The notes beneath the pieces were generated by a model. The model ran no database searches. It saw only the letters and a list, made by a program, of their open reading frames with translations, and was not told the DNA's origin. DNA of 64,000 nt from Gammaproteobacteria bacterium (GTDB lineage Bacteria; Pseudomonadota; Gammaproteobacteria; Pseudomonadales; Pseudohongiellaceae): NCBI GenBank assembly GCA_021773355.1, contig JAJFKE010000023.1, positions 372,001 through 436,000 of the forward strand, written 5' to 3'. Shown one piece after another: positions 57,829 through 64,000 of the stretch. Position 1 is the stretch's first letter; every line of letters begins with the position of its first letter. The position numbers and the translations under genes are program-made.

Positions 57829-58839
57829 TTATCCCATATATTCCTGATTCCATCCAAGAGGCTTTTCTATGGCGGCCCGCCAATCAAAAAGCGTGTTCCC
57901 AGCATCGTCTTGATAACGCTCTGAAAGGTATTGCCATCCGGCTGCGCCAATATTCCCGCCGTTTCTGGGATGGCCAAAAGCCCCAATGACAGCATGCCGC
58001 CGTAAGATCTGTAAGAAAAATTTTGGACTGTTATAACGGCTATAATCCCAACCTGGCACGTTATCACTTTTCATCTCATTATATAGATCTACAAAATATT
58101 GTTTAGGTAAGGACGAGGGTTCCTGAAACCGATTCCGCTGTCTTAATAACTCATCGATTAAAGTTAAACAAATCTTGTAGTCAACTAGGCGATGCCGCTC
58201 TTGTTTCGCAACCAGCTTATCAATAGCGTTTACTTCCCCTACGGTGTCATCTAAGCGGTAAAAACCTTCTCTCGTAGAAAGTCTGGCATTTCTATCCAAT
58301 CCATCGTAATAACGCTCGAAAAAGTTATCTGCTTCTTTTGTCTTAAAAGGCAGAATATGGCTGATTAATCGCTTTAATAATCCGAGTTCCCAAACTTCAA
58401 ACGAAATCGGCCGGGTACAAAAATCAGTAAAGAAACATGACCAGACTTTTTTTGTTGGCAGTTCCACAGTTTGCGGGTTCAATGGATCCAGTATCGGAGT
58501 TCCATTAATTAAAAATTGATAATGGTGGATTGATCCTATCGGAATGATTAGTGTCGTAGCCCAGAAACCAGTGTCGTTTCCCTGAAAAGCTACCGGCATA
58601 AGCTCAATTGGTTCATACAGTCTGCTAAATGTTCCCAGAACGGATACATTAGGCAAATTATTGTTGCTCTTAGCGTAGTAGATAAATGACACCCGGTTAT
58701 TCTTGTGCATATTTTCAGGCCAGGTATCAACAATAGGAAACTGCCAGTGAGGCGTTTTTGCAGAGAGCTTTCTTGATAAAAACTTTGAGCAAAAATTCAG
58801 ATAGTATTCATTATCTAATTGTTGAATAATCACTTCCAC
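57829..58839 (-). CDS. CBM48-like domain fused to gluconate-2-dehydrogenase subunit-3-like domain
   Basis: The 336-residue protein has two recognisable parts. Residues about 48-140 look like a CBM48/AMPK-type glycogen-binding module: VSFIYYAKSNN, VSVLGTFSRL, GFWATTLIIPIGSIHHYQFL, INGTPILDPLNPQTVEL. Residues about 165-330 resemble the small subunit of gluconate-2-dehydrogenase, with ICLTLIDELLRQRNRF and GAFGHPRNGGNIGAAGWQYL. No Tat signal replaces the normal one at the N-terminus. It starts the operon and ends 16 bases before the GMC gene. By inference it would tether the GMC enzyme to an alpha-glucan. Confidence 0.75.
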   Translation of the reverse strand: MEVIIQQLDNEYYLNFCSKFLSRKLSAKTPHWQFPIVDTWPENMHKNNRVSFIYYAKSNNNLPNVSVLGTFSRLYEPIELMPVAFQGNDTGFWATTLIIPIGSIHHYQFLINGTPILDPLNPQTVELPTKKVWSCFFTDFCTRPISFEVWELGLLKRLISHILPFKTKEADNFFERYYDGLDRNARLSTREGFYRLDDTVGEVNAIDKLVAKQERHRLVDYKICLTLIDELLRQRNRFQEPSSLPKQYFVDLYNEMKSDNVPGWDYSRYNSPKFFLQILRRHAVIGAFGHPRNGGNIGAAGWQYLSERYQDDAGNTLFDWRAAIEKPLGWNQEYMG

Positions 58840-59577
58840 TAGATTCTCCTGGTATGTTATCTAGTCAATATTGTTGTTTTTTCAAATTATTACTCTTCTT
58901 CAGCGGATGGGCTGCTAGCCTCCAGCGATGAGAACCTATTGAAACAAGTAGTATTAAATGACACCGGCAATATCAGAATCGATTTAACTTAGATCTCATC
59001 GTTTTAATTTGTCGAGTGAAGATGTTTCTCTTCTCATATAATTTATCATTCTGAATATTGCTCTAAGCAAACACGGCATTGCTACATTTGGATTGCTAAC
59101 CTGCTTCACTATCTCCTTGAGTGCTCGCTAAGGCGACGAGAAGTTGAAGCTTTGGGTAACTTTCGCATACCATCAAAAAAAAAGACTTATCAGCATAGCC
59201 ATTTATAGACTAAATCTATTGACGTAGGTCAGGTCATAAACATTTCTTGATATCGTTGATTCGTCCTAAATCTCAATAAAGATCAAGCAGCATGACAACA
59301 ACATAGAGTAATTTCAAATGGCTTCCTATCAGAGGAGGGAAGCACTGGAGAGTGGAAGGACTAAATTTTGACCAAAGTCTAGAACTGAACAAAAATTAGT
59401 ACCTTCATCCCTTCTTACTTGGTCCTATATGTATATTTTTTTTGTTTTTCCTATGTATATTTAAAGAAAATATATAGTAAAACCACATTTTTATACATGT
59501 AACAATCGAGCTCACTGAAGCGTTAATCTTTCAAAATTCCGCTCGATCTTGGTTAAGCGTTCGCAGTGTCCGCTGAA
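58840..59577. other. Long divergent region upstream of the five-gene operon
   Basis: These 738 bases have no gene. A very AT-rich stretch lies at about 59425-59510. I could not place a confident promoter for the minus-strand operon by eye. Confidence 0.55.
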
Positions 59578-59829
59578 CACTAATAATTAACGCTCAAATA
59601 TCCAAATTAATGTGAATCCTGTTCGCCATAGTTATATCCAACCTCCTGATTCTTTAAATCCCGGCATCAACACCACTTGAATCACCCTATCGAGGCTCGT
59701 AAGATGGCTGCATGCCGTGCTTCTTTCTAAGACCCGGCACTCAATCACCGCCCCGTCATAAAACCTAAGAAGAAAGGAGAATCCGCAATGTCGAACTACA
59801 GCCGCAGCAGACGAAACTTCATGAATTTA
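59578..59829 (+). repeat. ~252-bp direct repeat (amidohydrolase leader and first codons), right copy
   Basis: It is the counterpart of 51142-51394 and forms the native leader of the intact amidohydrolase. It includes a perfect AAAGGAG site before the ATG at 59788. Confidence 0.85.
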
Positions 59830-61521
59830 ACCGGTGTCGGCATCGGCGGTTTGATGGGCGTGCCATTGCTTGGCACCACTGCCAACGCGCAGAGCCTGCG
59901 GGCGACGGTGGCAGGAGCACAAGATCCTGATCTGATCGTGATCAACGCCAAGGTCTACACGGTAGACTCTAACGCCTTACGCGCCGAAGCGTTTGCCGTT
60001 ACCGCAGATAAATTCAGCGCCGTAGGCAGCACTGCGGACATTCGTAGCCTGGCGGGAGCCAATACCCAGGTGTTCGACGCCCAGGGCATGACCATCGTGC
60101 CCGGCTTCATCGACTGCCACAATCATGCCCGCGGTGAATCCTTGTTGTATGACGTACTCGTAGGCAATCCCTTCGAAGTGGAATTCGTCAGCATCGCCAG
60201 TATCATCGACAAGCTAAGAGCGAAGGCGCAGACACTGCCGCCCGGCACCTGGGTAGAGGGCTACTTCTTCGACGATACCAAGTTATCAGACGGCCGCGAA
60301 CTCACCCGGCGCGACCTGGATGAGGTGTCCAGAGACCATCCGGTATTAGTTCAACACCGCGGCGGCCACACCTCCTATTACAACAGCAAGGCGTTCGAGA
60401 TGGCGGGCATCACCCCAGACACGCCAGAACCCATGGGCGGCACCTTCGACAAAGACCGGGAAGGCCAACTTAATGGCCGCGTGACCGACCGGGCACGAGC
60501 ACCGATGCGAGCGATAGGTACGCGTACTGTATATACTGATGCCGAACGCGCTACTCGCTCCCGCGAAGGCATCGCCCACATCTCGAAACAGTTCGCCCGT
60601 TATGGACTGACCAGTGTCCACCACGAAGGCGGCGATCTAGCCGCCATCCAGGATGTGCGGGCACGGGGCGATTTGTTACATCGAGTAAGCTACGAAGCCA
60701 GCGGCAAGGTGTTGGAATCCATGATTAGCTCCGGCATCAAGAGCGGTTTTGGTGACGAGTGGATCAAGTTCGGCGCCACGTCGGAACACGTAGTTGACGG
60801 ATCATTCTCGGAGCGCACCATGGCGATGAGCGTGGACTATCCGAATGTGACCCCACCCTATCGCGGTAATGTTACCGAGAGCCAGGAGGTGTTGAACGCA
60901 TGGGTGGAGCGTGTGCATAGAGCCGGCATACAAGTAAACGTGCATGCCAATGGTGACACAGCAATCGACAGCTTCCTGATTGCGGCAGAACGTGTCCAGC
61001 GACTCTATCCACGGGCAGATTCACGCCCAAAAATCACACACTGCACTCTCATAACAGACGATCTAGTGCAGCGAATGAAGGTCTTGGGCTGTGTGCCGGC
61101 GATGTTTACCACCTACGCCTACTACAACCCTGACAAGTTCGTGTACTACGGCGAAGAACTGATGAAACGCTGCATGGCCTATCGCACCATGCTCGATGCC
61201 GGCATCATGGCGGCGGCCGGGTCTGACTTCAGCCCGGGGCCGTTTGCACCGTTGATGGGCATTCAGGGCATGGTTACCCGCCGCGGATGGGACGGCAAGA
61301 CCTGGGGCGTGAACCAACGCATCAGTGTGGCCGAAGCAATCGCCGTAAACACGTACAATGGTGCCTGGGCATCGGGGGAAGAAAACATCAAGGGTTCGAT
61401 CACCGCCGGCAAGCTGGCCGACTACGTGGTGTTGGCGGAAGACCCACACACCATCGATGAGGAGAAAATAAAGGACATAGAGATAGTGCGTACAGTAGTT
61501 GGCGGCACGGTTTCCTATTAG
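59788..61521 (+). CDS. Tat-exported amidohydrolase (YtcJ/exoenzyme-regulatory type)
   Basis: The 577-residue protein has a Tat-like signal (SRRNFMNLTGVGIGGLMGVPLLG, split to mark SRRNFMN and GLMGVPLLG; cleavage after ANA). The metal-dependent amidohydrolase core has GFIDCHNHARGE, VNVHANGDTAIDSF, THCTLI and AGSDFSPGPFAPLMGIQGMV. This is the YtcJ-like subfamily, acting on amides or N-acyl compounds of unknown identity in the periplasm. Its composition is richer in G and C than the neighbouring operon. The 5' segment is duplicated at 51142. Confidence 0.9.
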   Translation: MSNYSRSRRNFMNLTGVGIGGLMGVPLLGTTANAQSLRATVAGAQDPDLIVINAKVYTVDSNALRAEAFAVTADKFSAVGSTADIRSLAGANTQVFDAQGMTIVPGFIDCHNHARGESLLYDVLVGNPFEVEFVSIASIIDKLRAKAQTLPPGTWVEGYFFDDTKLSDGRELTRRDLDEVSRDHPVLVQHRGGHTSYYNSKAFEMAGITPDTPEPMGGTFDKDREGQLNGRVTDRARAPMRAIGTRTVYTDAERATRSREGIAHISKQFARYGLTSVHHEGGDLAAIQDVRARGDLLHRVSYEASGKVLESMISSGIKSGFGDEWIKFGATSEHVVDGSFSERTMAMSVDYPNVTPPYRGNVTESQEVLNAWVERVHRAGIQVNVHANGDTAIDSFLIAAERVQRLYPRADSRPKITHCTLITDDLVQRMKVLGCVPAMFTTYAYYNPDKFVYYGEELMKRCMAYRTMLDAGIMAAAGSDFSPGPFAPLMGIQGMVTRRGWDGKTWGVNQRISVAEAIAVNTYNGAWASGEENIKGSITAGKLADYVVLAEDPHTIDEEKIKDIEIVRTVVGGTVSY

Positions 61522-61547
61522 GCCTAAGCAGAGCTGGCGCGTGAAAT

Positions 61548-61597
61548 ATTGGGTCCAGAGTAAATAGTCAGTACCAACTATTTACTCTGGACCCAAT
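61548..61597. repeat. Perfect 21-bp inverted repeat
   Basis: Arms of 21 bases (beginning attgggtccagagtaaatag on the left) flank the 8-base loop cagtacca. There is no T run after it. The core (gggtccagagtaaat) recalls palindromes associated with Y1/REP transposases. Confidence 0.8.
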
Positions 61598-61681
61598 TAT
61601 TAAGATTTAAGCCGAAGAAACTACAGAGTGCTCCCTCTACCCATAGGATTTTGGTCGCCGGATAGATACTCTGACATCACC

Positions 61682-62506
61682 CTATCCAGCATTTACCGTC
61701 AGAATATTCGTGTGTAGTGCATCTAGAATTTTTTCTGCGGTATTACCGATCACTGCAGCCTTGATACCATCGCGGGCAGCAGTTCCGATGACCACAATAT
61801 CCGCTTCTATCTGCTCCGCAATTTCCAGGATTACCTTTTCCGGTGCCCCGTCCACCGTATGAACGTCGACGCGATTTATGCCGGCCAAAGTAGCCACGTC
61901 GGCGGGCGCAACAAAGTTGTCAGAACTCTGATACGCATTCACGGCATGCAAACTGTTTCCATCAACACCGTCGGTCAGAGCGTGCCCGTATTCCAGAACA
62001 CGATCATTTAAGATGGTGTGCAATTCATCTTCCCGTGCGATGTCCAGCGCCACCAGTACCTTAACGTCTCCTTCTATCCTCTCCCGTTTAATGAGGTAAA
62101 CAGGGCAGTGTGAATGCCGCAATAGAGTCCAATCCGCAGTTTTCAACATGCGTCTTCCCGCCGCGCTTCGCTCACTCGCCGCCTTCACAATCAAATCGGC
62201 AGCTGCTTTTTTCGCAGCTGGTGCAATCGCATCGCGCCATTGCTCGTTCCATTCGATTTCCACTTCAATCTTGTGTCCCGCAGCTATTAGCGGTGCCGCC
62301 AGTGAATCCACCCATGCTCTATGACGTGCCAGCTCTACCCGTTGATAGGCATCAGCATCGGCATTATCTCCCATGCTATAAACGGCCTCGTACAAACACA
62401 GGACAATTTCCTTGTTTTGACTCGCAATTCGAGCAGCACTGAAAAGTGCCGCCTGGTTGTCAGTTGTTGGATCGATGACTACAAAAATTTTGCTTAGTGC
62501 GACCAT
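61682..62506 (-). CDS. uspE: UspE-like tandem universal stress protein
   Basis: The protein has about 274 residues and two Usp domains in tandem: the first begins KIFVVIDPTTDNQAALFSAARI, the second KVLVALDIAREDEL and ends DIVVIGTAARDGIKAAVIGNTAEKILD, the UspE-type G-loop (split to mark VIGTAARDG and IGNTAEKI). Aggaag lies 9 bases before the ATG ending at 62506; a longer start at 62533 is not supported. A perfect FNR box lies about 70 bases upstream. Such proteins help survival in low oxygen or stress. Confidence 0.9.
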   Translation of the reverse strand: MVALSKIFVVIDPTTDNQAALFSAARIASQNKEIVLCLYEAVYSMGDNADADAYQRVELARHRAWVDSLAAPLIAAGHKIEVEIEWNEQWRDAIAPAAKKAAADLIVKAASERSAAGRRMLKTADWTLLRHSHCPVYLIKRERIEGDVKVLVALDIAREDELHTILNDRVLEYGHALTDGVDGNSLHAVNAYQSSDNFVAPADVATLAGINRVDVHTVDGAPEKVILEIAEQIEADIVVIGTAARDGIKAAVIGNTAEKILDALHTNILTVNAG

Positions 62507-62571
62507 GAAAATTTCTTCCTGGAATGGTTTCAATAGTTAGGCCATTCTAGACCTAATCATTCCAGCTAAGA

Positions 62572-62585
62572 TTGATGAGGATCAA
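62572..62585. promoter_or_regulatory. FNR/Anr box upstream of uspE
   Basis: TTGATGAGGATCAA is a perfect TTGAT-N4-ATCAA. Its centre lies about 72 bases before the uspE start codon, a workable distance for activation when oxygen is low. Confidence 0.75.
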
Positions 62586-62647
62586 TCAACGTCTTTTTAG
62601 TAGATAGCAGTACTGGCAAGAGCAAAAGGGGACGATCATAGTTTAAA

Positions 62648-62728
62648 AACTTAATGACTTGTCTATGACAAACTGTCCCGTTAGGTTTTCCCGCCGTAAA
62701 TTTCTTAAGTTCAAGCAATCAGTGTCCC
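62648..62728 (+). repeat. Dispersed ~85-bp repeat, copy 2
   Basis: See 42437-42521: matching blocks gacttgtc, caaac, gttttccc, tttcttaa and agtgtccc in the same order. Confidence 0.5.
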
Positions 62729-62847
62729 CTGCAGTTTGTTATCAATAGTTGATATAAAACAAGAAACGTTCCCTCAATCAATCGTATCTTTCGGCTTGTA
62801 TTCTCATTTCACCTCCTCTTGTTCATCTGTCGTTCGTGGGGATTCCT

Positions 62848-63144
62848 ATGTTGGCTCAGTCATACAAGAAGATGGCAGGCACGTCGGCAGTCTTCCTATC
62901 GGCAACTTTTAACAAGGCTTCACCTGTTGAGCGTGATGGCATGATTTGGACTGCGGAAGAATTGCATCTCGAACAGATGCCATTTGAATATCAGGAAAAA
63001 CCAGCAATGCAGAATGCTCTCGCTTTGGAAGGCTTGGAAGATTATGACATGCCACATAATGGCGACGTGCGTAGGGTGGAGTCGATTAATGCAGAATTTG
63101 TCTACTTCGAATTAATCCGCGGTTGGGTTCAGATCGATCGTTAG
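62848..63144 (+). CDS. Small hypothetical protein
   Basis: The protein has 98 residues from the ATG at 62848, preceded by GGGGA. It contains TAEELHLEQMPFEYQEKPAMQNAL and ESINAEFVYFELIRGWVQIDR, split here to mark ELHLEQMPFE and FVYFELIRGW. I recognise no family. It diverges from uspE across the FNR box and could be under the same control. Confidence 0.55.
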   Translation: MLAQSYKKMAGTSAVFLSATFNKASPVERDGMIWTAEELHLEQMPFEYQEKPAMQNALALEGLEDYDMPHNGDVRRVESINAEFVYFELIRGWVQIDR

Positions 63145-63213
63145 GCATAGCTGTAGGAACTGCAGGATATTGTCTATTCACTCCGCACCATCACCCCTGG
63201 AAAAACACAGAAA

Positions 63214-63271
63214 GGAAACACTGAATTAGAAAATAGGCACTCCGTCTCCTTGGCTCCGTGCCTTTGTTTCC
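63214..63271. repeat. Nested inverted repeats between small gene and coxE-like gene
   Basis: Outer arms ggaaac/gtttcc and inner arms aggcac/gtgcct surround ctccgtctcc-type sequence. It may be a transcription terminator for the minus-strand gene or a dispersed element. Confidence 0.35.
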
Positions 63272-63286
63272 AAATTCTCAATTCTG

Positions 63287-64000
63287 TCAGGCGATTTCTT
63301 TGCTTAAGTGTTGATTGCGCCGCGGCTGTTGTTGACTCAGCACCTCGGATAAATCTATCAGGCTCTGTAAATTATGACTCGACCTGAAATCATCCACATA
63401 GGGCAGCATTGCCTTTATTCCCTTCGCCCGAGGTTCAAATTTTTCATACCGCAATAAGGGATTTAACCAGATTAACCGACGCGTGGATTTAGTCAGCCTT
63501 TCCATTTGCTGACTGAGTCCCTGCGCATTATCTCTATCCAGTCCATCAGATATAATGAGTGTTATGGCGCCCTGCCCTAAAACTCGCCGAGACCAACGAT
63601 TATTAAATTCTTTCAGGCAGGCTCCGATGCGGGTACCGCCAGACCAATCGTTGACGGATTCGGCCACTTTGTCCAGCGCCACATCGACGTCGCGATGACG
63701 CAGGTGCCGGGTTATATTGCTTAGTCGAGTGCCAAACACGAAGGCCTGTATGCGATCTCGATCATTGCTAATGGCATGCATAAAATGCAGAAACATGCGG
63801 GAGTAACGATTCATTGAACCAGAGATATCACACAGTATCAGCAGAGGTGGATGGCGGCGTTGCGGCCGCTTGAATTTCAGTGGTATGGAGTCACTCGCAC
63901 GCAGCGTCGCCAGCAGGCTAGCGCGCATGTCCACTCGCCTCCCGGTCGCGCTACGCTGAAACCGACGCGTGGGAACCTCCATTATCGGCAGACGCAGGCG
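63287..64000 (-). CDS. VWA-domain protein, CoxE-like (5' end beyond window)
   Basis: The frame is open to the right edge (an internal ATG at 63982 is preceded by more in-frame sequence), so at least 238 residues are visible. A metal-ion-dependent adhesion site, LLILCDISGSMNRYSRM, and FNNRWSRRVLGQGAITLIISDGLD-type sequence (LIISDGLDR) mark the VWA fold of the CoxE/YeiM-like family. These proteins usually accompany MoxR-type AAA ATPases and assemble metalloenzymes such as CO dehydrogenase. The partner is not visible. Confidence 0.82.
   Translation of the reverse strand, partial: RLRLPIMEVPTRRFQRSATGRRVDMRASLLATLRASDSIPLKFKRPQRRHPPLLILCDISGSMNRYSRMFLHFMHAISNDRDRIQAFVFGTRLSNITRHLRHRDVDVALDKVAESVNDWSGGTRIGACLKEFNNRWSRRVLGQGAITLIISDGLDRDNAQGLSQQMERLTKSTRRLIWLNPLLRYEKFEPRAKGIKAMLPYVDDFRSSHNLQSLIDLSEVLSQQQPRRNQHLSKEIA

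Larger units (their letters stand above)
62507..62847. other. Divergent intergenic region with FNR box and dispersed repeat
   Basis: These 341 bases hold the FNR/Anr box and the second copy of the ~85-bp repeat. No gene is evident apart from possible leader sequence of the small plus-strand gene. Confidence 0.55.

Overview
The window looks like a chromosomal segment from a free-living, probably aquatic, gammaproteobacterium. Much of the first 37 kb keeps gene orders typical of Pseudomonas/Cellvibrio-like lineages: mreB-mreC-mreD-maf-rng-yhdP, hemA-prfA-prmC-moeB, a TPR lipoprotein gene followed by lolB-ispE-tRNA-Gln-prs-rplY-pth-ychF, and gatCAB followed by a PA4642-type gene. LolB, an AUC-or-similar-started mreC and outer-membrane receptors all fit a Gram-negative cell. 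Species cannot be named from the sequence alone.

Layout. 1-11 kb: a cut-off aldolase/dehydrogenase fusion, a lone ExbD, a TetR regulator, a DUF445 membrane protein, a nitrilase-family amidase, a three-gene MacAB-like ABC exporter (ATPase, FtsX-type permease, HlyD adaptor) and a secreted protein of unknown role. 11-37 kb: core genes for cell shape, RNA processing, lipoprotein sorting, aminoacyl-tRNA amidation, translation termination, haem and molybdopterin cofactor synthesis, isoprenoid and PRPP synthesis. 37.3-37.6 kb: two 146-bp structured tandem repeats immediately before an elongator tRNA-Met gene.

37.7-44.8 kb is an accessory block. It begins at tRNA-Met and ends at a diverged copy of the 3' half of that tRNA plus its terminator, so it resembles an old tRNA-integrated island that has lost its integrase. 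It holds small membrane proteins, a decayed Y1 (REP-type) transposase element with inverted repeats, a DUF4143 AAA ATPase behind a 23-bp-periodic operator-like array, a beta-propeller-like protein, an Fpg/Nei-type glycosylase and a secreted protein.

44.8-51.1 kb: a small lipoprotein, a TonB-dependent receptor, an arsC-acr3 arsenic pair bracketed by two related ~63-bp repeats, and a class II Fic protein whose promoter region has five TTCGACA direct repeats. 51.4-58.9 kb: a tight, AT-richer five-gene operon on the minus strand. It encodes a protein joining a CBM48-like glycogen-binding domain to a gluconate-2-dehydrogenase subunit-3-like domain, a GMC flavoprotein, two large cupin proteins with unrecognised N-terminal regions, and a GlgX/isoamylase-type debranching enzyme. 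None has an export signal. I read this as a candidate cytoplasmic alpha-glucan-linked oxidation system, and it is the most interesting item here. It sits between two copies of a ~253-bp segment (leader plus first codons) of a Tat-exported amidohydrolase gene; only the right copy (59.8-61.5 kb) is a complete gene.

61.5-64 kb: a long perfect palindrome, a UspE-like stress protein preceded by a perfect FNR/Anr box, a small unknown protein and the C-terminal part of a CoxE-like VWA protein running off the right edge.
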